Part shown: positions 18,724 through 27,605 of the stretch, in pieces | How positions within the stretch are numbered: the stretch's first letter is position 1 | Layout: every line of letters starts with the position of its first letter | Assembly (NCBI GenBank): GCA_016790635.1 | Contig: JAEUOR010000043.1 | Span: forward strand, 32,913-96,912 | Direction of reading: 5' to 3' | From: Burkholderiales bacterium | Lineage (GTDB): Bacteria > Pseudomonadota > Gammaproteobacteria > Burkholderiales > JAEUOS01 | Length of the DNA: 64,000 bases | Program-made: the position numbers and the translations under genes | The notes under the pieces: generated by a model | What the model was told of the DNA's origin: nothing | What the model saw: the letters and a program-made list of their open reading frames with translations, nothing else | Databases searched by the model: none

Positions 18724-20616
18724 CTAGTTGGCCTTCTTCTCGATGCGGTCCTTGAAGAGCGTGACCTTCGAGAGTGCCTTGACGGCTTCAAGATAGGCCG
18801 AAAAATCTCCCTCGGCCTGCGCTCGGCCCAAGGCCGATCGGATCGCCGCCTCGCGATTGGGATCCGGCTTGGCTGGCGCTTCAACCTTGTTGATGCGGTA
18901 GACACGATAGCCATCGTCAACCGGCACCCCGATCACTGCCGGCAGCTTGTCAGCGGGTGCTGCCATGATGGCGCGCAATGCCTCTCCGGACAGGGCGCCC
19001 ACCTTGAGGCGCGAGACGCCGGTCGCAGCGCCGAAGCCCACGGCATCAGGCGACTGTTGCGCCGCCTTGAGCCTGGCCTCGCCCTCCTTGCGCGCCAGGC
19101 TCAGTGCCTCGCGCCGCTCGAGGAGCTTGGCAATGTCCGCGCTCGCCTCGGCGAAGGGTTTGACACTCTGTGGCTTGAAGTCGACCACCCGGGCCGACAC
19201 CAGGACGCCGGGGGCGATTTCCACGGCTTCCGTGTTCCGCTTGGCCTTGACGCTCTCGTCACTGAAAAGGCGATCGAGCAGGCGCGGATTGGCGAGTTCG
19301 CGCGGCGGCGCGTCGCGCGCAAACGGTTCGGACGCGAAGAGTCGCAGGCGATACTTGTCTGCCACCGGCTTCAGGCTGTCGGGCTGCTCGTAGACGGTAT
19401 TGGTAAATCCTTCGGCGCTCTCGCTGAATTTTTTCTGGCCCTCGCGACGCCGCCACTCCTGCTCGATCTCCGCACGCGCGTCCTCGAGCGAGCGCACCTT
19501 GCCCGCCTTGATGCCGGCCAGCTTGATGATGTGATAACCGAACTCGGACTCGACCACCCCGCTCACCTGGCCCGCCTGCATGCCGAAGACCGCGTCCTCG
19601 AAGGGCTTGACCATCGCACCGCGACCAAAGCTGCCGAGTTCGCCTCCCTTGGCCGCCGACCCCGGGTCTTGCGAATGCTTGCGCGCCAGGGCGGCGAAAT
19701 CCGCTCCAGGCGCGCGTGCCTGCTTCACCAGGTCCTCGGCACGCGCCTTGAGGGCGGCGCGGTCGCCGGCTCCTTCGAACTTGAGCAGGATGTGGCTGGC
19801 CTGACGCTGTTCCTCTTCGCGATAGCGCGCGATGTTCTGGTCGTAGAAGGCCTTGATGTCCTGTGGCGGCGGGGTCAGCGACGCGCCGATCGCATCGGCG
19901 CTCAGCACCACGTATTCCGCGCGCATCTGCGGCGCGATCACGTAGTCCTTCTGGTTGGCATCGTAGTGCGCCCGCACCGCCTCGGGGGTCACCTTTACCT
20001 GGGAGGCGAAGGCGTCGGCCTTGATCGCGAATTCCTGGATCTCTCTTGTCTCTTCCTGTCCACGAGCCACCATCGCCTGTACTGACCGTGGCGCGAAAGC
20101 CGAATCACCGACGCCGGTGTTGAGAGCCTGCATGGCCAGGTCGCCGCGCAGCTTGTTCTCGAAAACAGGGGGGGTCATGCCTTGCGCAGCCAACAGGTTG
20201 GTATATCGCTCCTTGCTGAACTGCCCGTTGTCCTGCACCGCGGGAATCGCCGAGATCACCTCGCGCAACTTCTCGTCGGTGACGACGATGCCGCTCCTGA
20301 CCGCCTGGGTTGCGAGAACGCGCTGCGTCACCAGGGTGTCCAGGGTGGCTTCGCGCGCTGCCGGCAGATCGAACATCGCCGGGTCGAATGGCACGTTGAG
20401 GCGCTGCGCGAGTTCGCGCTGACGCTCGAGTTGCTCGCGCTGGGCCTGCGCGTACTCCTGCTGTGTGATGAGCTGCCCCGCCACCTTGGCGACGGCCGTG
20501 TCCTCATCGGTAAAGCGCTTGTAGCCATCGATGCCGAAGAACGCGAACGGGGGCACGATCAGCACCAACAGCAGAAACTGCATCAAGCGCTGGTGATTGC
20601 GAATGAACTCGAACAT
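18724..20616 (-). CDS. ppiD: Periplasmic folding chaperone PpiD-like (SurA-N/parvulin)
   Basis: 630 residues, inner-membrane anchored by one helix (about 12-32, LLLVLIVPPFAFFGIDGY). SurA-N-like helical chaperone region (about 35-250), a parvulin domain (about 265-360, QASHILLKF, GELGSFGRGAMVKPFEDAVF, FGYHIIKLAG) and a second parvulin-like C-terminal segment. Assists outer-membrane protein folding at the Sec exit. ATG 20616 follows GGAG. The upstream tRNA terminator separates it from hupB, so its own promoter is expected. Confidence 0.92.
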   Translation of the reverse strand: MFEFIRNHQRLMQFLLLVLIVPPFAFFGIDGYKRFTDEDTAVAKVAGQLITQQEYAQAQREQLERQRELAQRLNVPFDPAMFDLPAAREATLDTLVTQRVLATQAVRSGIVVTDEKLREVISAIPAVQDNGQFSKERYTNLLAAQGMTPPVFENKLRGDLAMQALNTGVGDSAFAPRSVQAMVARGQEETREIQEFAIKADAFASQVKVTPEAVRAHYDANQKDYVIAPQMRAEYVVLSADAIGASLTPPPQDIKAFYDQNIARYREEEQRQASHILLKFEGAGDRAALKARAEDLVKQARAPGADFAALARKHSQDPGSAAKGGELGSFGRGAMVKPFEDAVFGMQAGQVSGVVESEFGYHIIKLAGIKAGKVRSLEDARAEIEQEWRRREGQKKFSESAEGFTNTVYEQPDSLKPVADKYRLRLFASEPFARDAPPRELANPRLLDRLFSDESVKAKRNTEAVEIAPGVLVSARVVDFKPQSVKPFAEASADIAKLLERREALSLARKEGEARLKAAQQSPDAVGFGAATGVSRLKVGALSGEALRAIMAAPADKLPAVIGVPVDDGYRVYRINKVEAPAKPDPNREAAIRSALGRAQAEGDFSAYLEAVKALSKVTLFKDRIEKKAN

Positions 20617-20667
20617 TCAACATCTCCAGCCGCGCAAACGCCATGGCGGCGACTTTGTGCGGAGATC

Positions 20668-20698
20668 AAAAAAAAGCCGAACGGCTGTTCGGCTTTTT
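20668..20698 (-). terminator. Terminator after tRNA-Asp
   Basis: Eight-base-pair stem (20675-20682 with 20687-20694) and, on the minus strand, eight T. A short T run on the plus side makes it partly bidirectional. Confidence 0.85.
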
Positions 20699-20700
20699 AC

Positions 20701-20777
20701 TGGCGGAGTGGACGGGACTCGAACCCGCGACCCCCGGCGTGACAGGCCGGTATTCTAACCAACTGAACTACCACTCC
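20701..20777 (-). tRNA. tRNA-Asp (GTC)
   Basis: 77 bases with anticodon GTC, T loop GGTTCGAGTCC and encoded CCA. Full cloverleaf with matched acceptor stem GGAGTGG/CCACTCC. Downstream of tRNA-Val on the same strand, 42 bases apart. Confidence 0.97.
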
Positions 20778-20819
20778 ATGATCGGACTGTCGTCGTTGCC
20801 AGACTGCGGCCGCGAACCC

Positions 20820-20895
20820 TGGTGGGTGCTGACGGGTTCGAACCGCCGACATTCGCCTTGTAAGGGCGACGCTCTACCAACTGAGCTAAGCACCC
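20820..20895 (-). tRNA. tRNA-Val (TAC)
   Basis: 76 bases with anticodon TAC, acceptor GGGTGCT/AGCACCC and encoded CCA. Lies between hupB and tRNA-Asp on one probable transcript. Confidence 0.97.
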
Positions 20896-20973
20896 CGCAA
20901 CCGCTGACGGCCTGCCTGCAGGGGGCGCCTCACCTACCGAACACCACCTGAGCGACAGTGCGACGACAATCCG

Positions 20974-21246
20974 CTATTTTACAGCATCCTTGAAGGCTTT
21001 GCCGGGGGTGAAGCGCGCCACCTTTGCGGCCGGAATCTTGATCGGTTGATTGGTGCGGGGATTGCGTCCTGTCCTCTGCTTGCGCTTGGTCACGCGGAAT
21101 GTGCCGAAGCCCACCAGCGTCACGCTGCCGCCTTTGCGCAGGCTGGTCTTGACCGCGCCTATCAGCGCGTCAAGCGCACGCCCGGCCGCTGCCTTGGATA
21201 TGTCGGCAGTCTTGGCCATGTGATCGATCATTTGTGCCTTGTTCAC
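20974..21246 (-). CDS. hupB: HU-family DNA-binding protein
   Basis: 90 residues. GTG 21246 gives the canonical N-terminus ([16 protein letters not shown]) and follows the strong ribosome site GGGGGA; longer readings upstream are not HU-like. Contains [18 protein letters not shown] and the DNA-contacting arm [11 protein letters not shown]. Histone-like, bends and compacts DNA. The usual lon neighbour is absent; instead a catabolic operon lies upstream. Confidence 0.96.
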   Translation of the reverse strand: MNKAQMIDHMAKTADISKAAAGRALDALIGAVKTSLRKGGSVTLVGFGTFRVTKRKQRTGRNPRTNQPIKIPAAKVARFTPGKAFKDAVK

Positions 21247-21345
21247 CCTTGATTCCCCCTTTGAGCCGATGTCGCGGCTGCCACACCCCTGCGGCGCCGC
21301 CCGCACTTTCTTTGTCCCCACGCCCTGTACGGTCGGGCGGCGCAT

Positions 21346-21375
21346 CTTATAGCAACCGTACGGCGCACCTGTCAA
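21346..21375 (-). promoter_or_regulatory. Probable sigma-70 promoter of hupB and the two tRNAs
   Basis: Minus-strand TTGACA (21375-21370), 18-base spacer, TATAAG (21351-21346). Transcription would start near 21339, giving a leader of about 90 bases. Confidence 0.7.
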
Positions 21376-21405
21376 GGCAACAAATCACACTAGTGCGCAC
21401 TCCTG

Positions 21406-22284
21406 TCACAGTGACCCGAGCCGGTCTGCATAAATGGCAACCTGCTCCAGGCCGAATGCGGTCGGCGCCAGCGCAGGCGCACGGTCGTGTACCGCCAGGC
21501 CCAGCCGCCGCGCCGCAATTCGCTTGCCGTAGCAGGTCAGGTGCTCAAGAGACGCCATCATGAAAACGATTCCGGGGAGGATGACCCGGTACAGCTCGTC
21601 AGCCGCATCTGTGCGTCCTGCGCGTACCGCCGCGAAGATGCGTGCTTGCCAGTCGAAACTGTCCACCCCGATGACCATTCCCGCGCATCCCGCGGCCAGG
21701 TTTTCGATGAGTTCCAGGCCGCCACGCCCGTTGAAGACGGCGAGCCGCGGGTTGGCAGCAATGACCTCTCGGATCAACACTGCCGGTCCTTCGCCCTTGA
21801 GCAGCGCGAAGTTCGCCCGCTCGCGCGCGAGCATCGCGATGGATTGCGGCGACAGTCCCACGCCAAGGTACTCTGGCGCATTCTGTATCGCACACGGCAA
21901 TCCCGCCTGCTCCATGACGGCGGCAAAGAAGTCGAAGTAGTAGGCCTCGGGTTGCGCGCGCCCACGCGGCGGTTGCAGAATCAACCAGTTCGCGCCGCGC
22001 TCCGCGGCATAAGTCGCGAGTTCGACCTGTGCGGCGACACTGTCTCCCGAAATCGTGATGGCCACCGGCTTGGCGCCGCCTACCCCGGCCAGCGTCCAAT
22101 CGATGACGCAGCGCTTTTCCGCCGCGGACAGCTTGCTGACCTCGGTGGCCAGGCCCAATGCCGCAACACCTTGGGCGGGCCCGTCCGCGCAGACCGCAAT
22201 CTGCCGGCGCATGGCCGCCTCGTCCAGATTCCCGCGCGCGTCGAAAAACGAGAACAGAATCGGGTAGATGCCGGCGAAGCTCAC
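21406..22284 (-). CDS. Dihydrodipicolinate synthase (DapA) family aldolase
   Basis: 292 residues, TIM barrel. Start GTG 22284 overlaps the stop of the upstream dehydrogenase (GTGA). It has GIYPILFSFFDARGNLD at the N-terminus and a probable Schiff-base lysine in FALLKGEGPAVL. The DapA GTTGE motif is replaced by LGLATEVSKL, so it is probably a catabolic pyruvate-type aldolase or dehydratase rather than lysine biosynthesis. Last gene of a six-gene operon with a 2-hydroxyacid dehydrogenase and HpcH/HpaI aldolase; the substrate is unknown. Confidence 0.8.
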   Translation of the reverse strand: MSFAGIYPILFSFFDARGNLDEAAMRRQIAVCADGPAQGVAALGLATEVSKLSAAEKRCVIDWTLAGVGGAKPVAITISGDSVAAQVELATYAAERGANWLILQPPRGRAQPEAYYFDFFAAVMEQAGLPCAIQNAPEYLGVGLSPQSIAMLARERANFALLKGEGPAVLIREVIAANPRLAVFNGRGGLELIENLAAGCAGMVIGVDSFDWQARIFAAVRAGRTDAADELYRVILPGIVFMMASLEHLTCYGKRIAARRLGLAVHDRAPALAPTAFGLEQVAIYADRLGSL

Positions 22285-23309
22285 CGCGGGCGCAGATCGC
22301 GCGCGCGCGCATGAGCAAGCACGGCGCGGTTGACGACAAACTCCGGAATCCGGCCTGACAGGACGTCGACGATGCTGGCCAGCCCGATGCTCGCCATGTT
22401 GCGAAAGCATTCGTCGGTCCAGCATAGCGAGTGCGGCGTGACGATGACGTTGTCCATCGTCAGGAGCGGATTGTCGGGGGCGACCGGCTCCTGCTCGAAT
22501 ACGTCGGTGGCTGCCCCCGCGATGCGCCCTTCCCGCAGAGCCGCGATCAAGGCCGCCTCGTTGACGATCGGCCCGCGCGCCACATTGATGAAGTAGGCCG
22601 ATTTGCGCATGCGCGCGAACTGCGCAGGACCGATCAGACCCCGGGTTGTGTCGTCGAGCAGGCAGGCGACGACGATGAAATCGCTTTCCTCGCACAACTG
22701 CGCCAGATCGACCTTCTGCGCGCCGAGATACGACAGCTCGACCGCATTGGCATAGGGATCGGCCGCCAGGAGGCGCATGTCGAAGGCGCCTGCCTTGCGC
22801 AAGAGTTCCTTGCCGATGCCGCCGGCGCCGATGACTCCCAGGGTGCGACCGGTCAAGCCCAGCCCCATGTTGTCCATGCGCTCGTTCCAGCGGCCGCTGC
22901 GCGTCAGCCGGTCCTTCAAAAATAGTTTGCCGGCCAGAGCGAGGATGAAAGTCAGCGCGATGGTCGCCACCGGTCGCGGCATTGCCGTCGGCGTGTTGGT
23001 CACGAGCACGCCGGCGCGCGACATCGCCGCGACATCGACCGAATCGTAGCCCACGCCATGGCGGGCGACCACCCGCAGGCGACAGTCGGGGGACGCCACC
23101 AGGTCGGCCGGCGCGCGCGCGGCGTTGACGTAGATCGCGTCATAGTCAGCGCCATGCTGCGCGCCGAGTGAGGCGACCTTCTCGGGCAGGAATTCCCACT
23201 CGATGCCGGGCGCCGCGTCGAGTATCGCCAGCGGTTCCCGCCCGAAAGCGGGCTCGCCGCGCGAATCGAGGATGTCGCGTGTGATGCCAACCTTCAACTT
23301 CGTGGTCAT
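22281..23309 (-). CDS. D-2-hydroxyacid dehydrogenase (NAD-dependent)
   Basis: 342 residues. Rossmann motif GAGGIG (161-166), catalytic R245 (NVARGPIV), E274 (DVFEQEP) and H293 (TPHSLCW) are all present. Reduces a 2-oxoacid or oxidises a D-2-hydroxyacid. Three bases after the aldolase gene and overlapping the DapA-like gene, which suggests all three act on one sugar-acid or 2-oxoacid route. Within the family it cannot be assigned to glyoxylate, phosphoglycerate or lactate. Confidence 0.85.
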   Translation of the reverse strand: MTTKLKVGITRDILDSRGEPAFGREPLAILDAAPGIEWEFLPEKVASLGAQHGADYDAIYVNAARAPADLVASPDCRLRVVARHGVGYDSVDVAAMSRAGVLVTNTPTAMPRPVATIALTFILALAGKLFLKDRLTRSGRWNERMDNMGLGLTGRTLGVIGAGGIGKELLRKAGAFDMRLLAADPYANAVELSYLGAQKVDLAQLCEESDFIVVACLLDDTTRGLIGPAQFARMRKSAYFINVARGPIVNEAALIAALREGRIAGAATDVFEQEPVAPDNPLLTMDNVIVTPHSLCWTDECFRNMASIGLASIVDVLSGRIPEFVVNRAVLAHARARDLRPR

Positions 23310-23312
23310 TTG

Positions 23313-24092
23313 TCAGCCTTTCGCCATGGAACGCAAGCCGTCGAGTCCCTGGCGCAGACCGGCGGTGAGGAGCATCTGATCGATCCCGTAGCCCAGCATG
23401 CGGTAGCCCGCATCGACATGCGCACGCGCCTGCGCCATGTCGGTCACCAGGTAGGCGGCGGTCTTGCCGTTCGCCGCGCACGCCAGCGCGATGCGTCGCA
23501 CCGCGGCCAGATAGTCGGGGTGGTCGAAACGACCCGGAATGCCCATGAAATTGGTCAGGTCGAAGTGCCCCAGCCACAGCACGTCGATGCCGTCGACCGC
23601 CGCAATGGCTTCGACGCTGGCCAAACCCTCGGTGGTTTCGATCTGCGCGATGACCAGAGTGCGGGCATGGATGGAGGCGATCTTGTTCGCGACGTCTCCG
23701 CCCGCGTAGTCATCGTGCGCGAACCCGAACGCTGCGCCGCGCCGACCCAGCGGCGGATAGCGCGTGCAGGCGACAAGTTCCCTTGCTTCTTCGGCCGATC
23801 CGACCATGGGCGCCATGACGCCGATCGCACCCAGGTCCAGCGCGCGCGCAACGAAGTGATACTCGCCGCGCGGTACGCGCACCATCGGCACGATTTCCAG
23901 TCCACGGCACAGCGCAAACTGGGTCTTGAGGGTCTCGAACCCCAGCCCGGAATGCTCCATGTCGTAGAGGATGAATTCTGCGCCCGCGTTGCGGCACAGC
24001 TGCGGCATGGCCGGGGTGAAGAACTCGAAGATCATCGCGCCGAAGCTTGCTTCGCCGCGCGCGAGCTTTTGCTTGACCGGGTTGTCACGCAT
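23313..24092 (-). CDS. HpcH/HpaI-family aldolase
   Basis: 259 residues. A (beta/alpha)8 barrel of the metal-dependent class II pyruvate aldolases. Seen: EFILYDMEHSGLG, VPRGEYHF, APMVGSAEEARELV, AQIETTEGL and LGHFDLTNFMG. Cleaves a 2-oxo-hydroxyacid to pyruvate or oxaloacetate and an aldehyde. Lies 13 bases after a NUDIX gene and 3 bases before the dehydrogenase. Confidence 0.85.
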   Translation of the reverse strand: MRDNPVKQKLARGEASFGAMIFEFFTPAMPQLCRNAGAEFILYDMEHSGLGFETLKTQFALCRGLEIVPMVRVPRGEYHFVARALDLGAIGVMAPMVGSAEEARELVACTRYPPLGRRGAAFGFAHDDYAGGDVANKIASIHARTLVIAQIETTEGLASVEAIAAVDGIDVLWLGHFDLTNFMGIPGRFDHPDYLAAVRRIALACAANGKTAAYLVTDMAQARAHVDAGYRMLGYGIDQMLLTAGLRQGLDGLRSMAKG

Positions 24093-24104
24093 ACGGATCG
24101 ACCT

Positions 24105-24947
24105 TCATGCAGGCAGATACTTCCTGCCGTCCCACTTGAGGCGCACGGGGCCCGGGATGGCGCGCTCGCGCGTCTGGTGCATGGGATCACCGGGCAGCGC
24201 CAGATGGCGCACGCCTTCGAGCGCGAACCCGTGCGGCTGGATCACCGGCGGCTTGCGCGAGCGCGCATCGGCCAGCGCAGATCCAATGCTGTCGAAAAGC
24301 GCGAGATGCTGCAAGCTCATCCAGGTGGCCGGCGCGAGTTGCAGGCTGCCGTTGTCATAGCCTGCCAGGGCTTCCGCGGGCCTCAGCCAAACGCTGGCCA
24401 CAGCCTCGTGGTCATCGTGCAGCGCTTCCTGCCCCGAAGGCGCCACCGCCAGGAAAAAGCGCGCATCGAAGCGCTTGGCAAGGATCACCGGCGTCACCCA
24501 GCGCACCCAAGGCACCAATGCAGCGGCATCCAGCGTCGCGCCCAATCCCGTGAGGACAGAAACAAGACTCTGCTTTGCGTTCAAGCGCGCGCGCGCCGCA
24601 GCCAGGTCACCGCGCGCGCCCCGCGCCAGCAGCACTCCGGCTTCCTCGAAGGTCTCGCGCGCGGCCGCGACAAACATGCCTGCCGCCCGCTCGCGCGGCA
24701 GATCCTCACCGAGCGCACCGGTATCGAACTGGTCCATCCCGTCGATTCGCGCGAGCACGTCGGGAGAACTGTCGCCCGCGTCGATCTTGCCGCCCGGGAA
24801 AACGTGCGCCTCGCCCAGCACGTCCGACAACCCGCTGCGCTTGACCATGAACACCTCGAAGCCACGCGGCGCATCGCGCAACAGCAGCACGGTCGCGGCG
24901 TCGCGCGGCGCCGCGACCTCTCCCTGGGCCTCCGGACCGAATTTCAT
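24105..24947 (-). CDS. NUDIX hydrolase with split Nudix box, NUDT19-like
   Basis: 280 residues. FPGGKIDAGD and RETFEEAGVLL are the two halves of a Nudix box, separated by about 45 residues as in NUDT19-type (acyl-)CoA diphosphatases. Paralogue of the gene at 25525-26424, sharing TVLLLRD near the start, the split box, WVTPV-like and DDHEA-VWL segments and the ending RAIPGPVRL. ATG 24947 overlaps the tag stop (ATGA). The substrate (CoA or acyl-CoA) is inferred from the box architecture. Confidence 0.82.
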   Translation of the reverse strand: MKFGPEAQGEVAAPRDAATVLLLRDAPRGFEVFMVKRSGLSDVLGEAHVFPGGKIDAGDSSPDVLARIDGMDQFDTGALGEDLPRERAAGMFVAAARETFEEAGVLLARGARGDLAAARARLNAKQSLVSVLTGLGATLDAAALVPWVRWVTPVILAKRFDARFFLAVAPSGQEALHDDHEAVASVWLRPAEALAGYDNGSLQLAPATWMSLQHLALFDSIGSALADARSRKPPVIQPHGFALEGVRHLALPGDPMHQTRERAIPGPVRLKWDGRKYLPA

Positions 24948-25528
24948 TTGCCTCCCTTTTTTCTGCCAGCCTTGCGAAAACAGGCGTCCTCGTGATCGTC
25001 GACCATGCCGGTGGCCTGCATGAACGCATAGCAAATCGTCGAACCGACAAATTTCATGCCGCGCGCCATCAGGGCGCGACTCATTGCGTCGGATGCCGGC
25101 GTGCGCGCCGGGGCGCTTCGATAGTCTGGCACGCCATTGACCTGCTGGGCATTGCCCGCGAACTGCCAGAGGAAACGGTCGAGCGAGCCGTACTCTTCGC
25201 GGATTGCCAGCACCGCGCGCGCATTGCCGACCGCCGCGTTGATCTTGGCACGATTGCGCACGATGGCCGGGTTGGTCATGAGCTTCTCGATGCGGGCCGG
25301 AGTGAAACGGGCCACCCGCGCGGCATCGAATCCGGCGAAGGCCTCACGGTAGCCGGCGCGCTTCTTGAGGATCGTAAGCCACGACAGCCCGGCCTGCGCA
25401 CCCTCCAGGACCAGCATCTCGAACAAGTGCGTGTCGTCGTGCGACGGCACGCCCCACTCTTCATCGTGATAACGGACGTACAGGGGATCATCGCCGCACC
25501 AGCGGCAACGGACCAGCGTGGAGCTCAT
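24944..25528 (-). CDS. tag: DNA-3-methyladenine glycosylase I
   Basis: 194 residues. Begins RCRWCGDDPLYVRYHDEEWG, with zinc-binding Cys/His residues and ARGMKFVGSTICYAFMQATG near the end, typical of Tag. Removes 3-methyladenine from DNA. Its ATG overlaps the stop of the upstream NUDIX gene and its stop overlaps the next NUDIX start (both ATGA), so the three genes are translationally coupled. Confidence 0.93.
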   Translation of the reverse strand: MSSTLVRCRWCGDDPLYVRYHDEEWGVPSHDDTHLFEMLVLEGAQAGLSWLTILKKRAGYREAFAGFDAARVARFTPARIEKLMTNPAIVRNRAKINAAVGNARAVLAIREEYGSLDRFLWQFAGNAQQVNGVPDYRSAPARTPASDAMSRALMARGMKFVGSTICYAFMQATGMVDDHEDACFRKAGRKKGGK

Positions 25529-26424
25529 GCGAACAGGCGCTCGAAGCCGTCAAACGGCTCAAAGCGTCCATCGCGAAAGATCAGGCGTGTCGGACCGGGC
25601 ATGACCCGTTCGCGCTGCGGATGCAGATCATCGCCCGGGTACGCAACCGCGCGCGCGCCGTCCACGTCGAAGGAATGCGGCTCCACCACGCGCGGCCAGG
25701 TGCGACTGGCGGGCTGCATGGCCGTGTCGACATCAGGCAGTCGCGCAAGTTCGACCAGGCTCATCAGTTGCGGCGGTGCCAGCATGATCTCGCCGCCATG
25801 GCCGCGCTCAAGCGCGGCGCGCGGTGCGATCCAGACGCTTTCGGTCGCTTCATGATCATCGTGCCGCACGTTCTGGCCAAGCGGAGCGCGCGCCAGGAAA
25901 AAACGCGAGTCGAAGCGCTTGCGCGCCAGGGACGGCACGCGCGGCGTGATCCAGCGCGACCATGGCAGCAGCGCTTCGGTGGCAATGCGCAAATCCATTT
26001 GTTCCAGCACCTCGACGAAGCCGAGGCCTCCGCGCGCTGCATCGCGCGCCACCTCTGCGCGCGCGACGCTGACCCAGGTGCCGTCGGACTCGAGCGCAAG
26101 CAGAACACCGGCCTCTTCAAAGGTCTCGCGTGCGGCTGCGACGAAGCAGGCAGCAGCAGCCGCCGGATCAAGGGTTGGATCTGCAACCGCCAGGTGCAGT
26201 TCTTCCACAGGGCGGTCCAGGCGTGCCAGCATGTCGGAGTCGGCATCCGCACGGTCGACCTTGCCGCCCGGGAAAACGAACGCGCCGCCCAGCACGTCGG
26301 AGGCGTCGCTGCGTCTTTGCATGAGCACTTCCATCCCGGCGGGCCCGTCGCGCAGCAGGAGCACCGTTGCCGACGGGCGCGGCGGAGTCGTGACCGGCTC
26401 GTGGTTGATTTCGAAAGTCGACAT
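25525..26424 (-). CDS. NUDIX hydrolase with split Nudix box, NUDT19-like (paralogue)
   Basis: 299 residues. SATVLLLRDGPAGMEVLMQR at the start, FPGGKVDRAD and RETFEEAGVLLAL split by about 45 residues, then DDHEATESVWIAP and RVMPGPTRLIF at the end. First gene of the operon, divergent from the Ldh-type dehydrogenase across 122 bases that should hold both promoters. No clear ribosome site precedes ATG 26424. Same inferred CoA/acyl-CoA diphosphatase activity. Confidence 0.82.
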   Translation of the reverse strand: MSTFEINHEPVTTPPRPSATVLLLRDGPAGMEVLMQRRSDASDVLGGAFVFPGGKVDRADADSDMLARLDRPVEELHLAVADPTLDPAAAAACFVAAARETFEEAGVLLALESDGTWVSVARAEVARDAARGGLGFVEVLEQMDLRIATEALLPWSRWITPRVPSLARKRFDSRFFLARAPLGQNVRHDDHEATESVWIAPRAALERGHGGEIMLAPPQLMSLVELARLPDVDTAMQPASRTWPRVVEPHSFDVDGARAVAYPGDDLHPQRERVMPGPTRLIFRDGRFEPFDGFERLFA

Positions 26425-26546
26425 GTGCAGAGGAAAGGTTGCAGGAAACGCGAACAGTCGCGGCGCGGCAGGTAACGAGGCGGTTAAACTGCACCCATTA
26501 TCAAGCGACGCCCCGACGAACGCAATCGAACGCGAGGCAAACCCGA

Positions 26547-27602
26547 ATGACAGTGCGCCATGCCGCCCAGGACTTGATCAAACACGCCGCCGCGCTGCTG
26601 ACCGCGGCCGGGCTGGCGCCGGATCGCGCGGCAACCGTTGCGGGCATCCTGGTGGAAGGCGACCTGCTCGGGCACGATACCCACGGCCTCGCCCTCCTGG
26701 GCCCCTACTTGGGCGAACTTGAGCAAGGCAGGATGACCGCAAGCGGCGAGCCGCAAATCGTCTCGCAGCGCAACGCCGTTCAGGCCTGGGATGGGCGGCG
26801 CCTGCCGGGCCCCTGGCTGACAGTCAAGGCCATCGACGCCTGCATCGCGATGGCGCGCACCTGCGGCACCGGCTCGGTCACGATCCGCCGTTCACACCAC
26901 ATCGCCGCGCTGGCGGCCTACCTGCGCCGGGCCACCGATTGCGGCATGCTGATCCAGCTCGTGTGCAGCGATCCCAACGCCGCCAGCGTTGCACCCTTCG
27001 GCGGCCTCGACCCGGTGTTCACGCCGAATCCGATGGCCTACGGCATACCCAATGGCGACCGGCCGGTGCTGGTCGACGTATCCTGTTCGATCACGACCAA
27101 TGGCATGAGCGCGCGCCTGGTCAAAGAGGGGCGCCGTTTTCCCGGCGCGTGGCTGATGGATAGCGAGGGAAATCCGACCGACGACCCGCGTCACGGCACG
27201 CCCGGCGGCGGCGGCACCATCCAGTTGCTCGGCGGCCTCGAGAATGGACACAAGGGTTTCGGGCTCACCCTGTGGGTCGAGGCCTTGACGGGCGCGCTCG
27301 CCGCGCACGGCCGCGCCGACCCCAAGGAAGGCTGGGGTGCCACGGTCTTCGTGCAGGTGCTCGACCCGGCCGCCTTCGGCGGCATCGAGGGAGCGGCCCG
27401 CCAGATCGCGCATGTGATCGCCGCCTGCCATGCCAGCCGACCGCGCCTGTCCGGCACAGCAGTGCGCTTGCCCGGTGAGCGCGGCCTGGCGCGTCGTGCC
27501 GCGCAACTGGCGCACGGGGTCGAGTTGCATGCGTCGATTCTCCCGCTCCTGGCGCCCTGGCAGGAAAAATTCGGCGTCGCAGCGCCTGCGGCGCTGCCTT
27601 AA
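26547..27602 (+). CDS. Ldh-family (malate/L-sulfolactate/ureidoglycolate-type) dehydrogenase
   Basis: 351 residues of the non-Rossmann NAD(P)-dependent malate/lactate dehydrogenase family. Seen: ILVEGDLLGHDTHGLALL, the catalytic-His segment TIRRSHHIAAL, VFTPNPMAYGIP and GHKGFGLTLWVEALTGAL. Oxidises a 2-hydroxyacid. ATG 26547 lies after GAGG at 11 bases. Convergent with the hydratase gene (3 bases between stops). The substrate is unknown; the company of 2-oxoacid enzymes suggests sugar-acid or aromatic breakdown. Confidence 0.87.
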   Translation: MTVRHAAQDLIKHAAALLTAAGLAPDRAATVAGILVEGDLLGHDTHGLALLGPYLGELEQGRMTASGEPQIVSQRNAVQAWDGRRLPGPWLTVKAIDACIAMARTCGTGSVTIRRSHHIAALAAYLRRATDCGMLIQLVCSDPNAASVAPFGGLDPVFTPNPMAYGIPNGDRPVLVDVSCSITTNGMSARLVKEGRRFPGAWLMDSEGNPTDDPRHGTPGGGGTIQLLGGLENGHKGFGLTLWVEALTGALAAHGRADPKEGWGATVFVQVLDPAAFGGIEGAARQIAHVIAACHASRPRLSGTAVRLPGERGLARRAAQLAHGVELHASILPLLAPWQEKFGVAAPAALP

Positions 27603-27605
27603 GTG

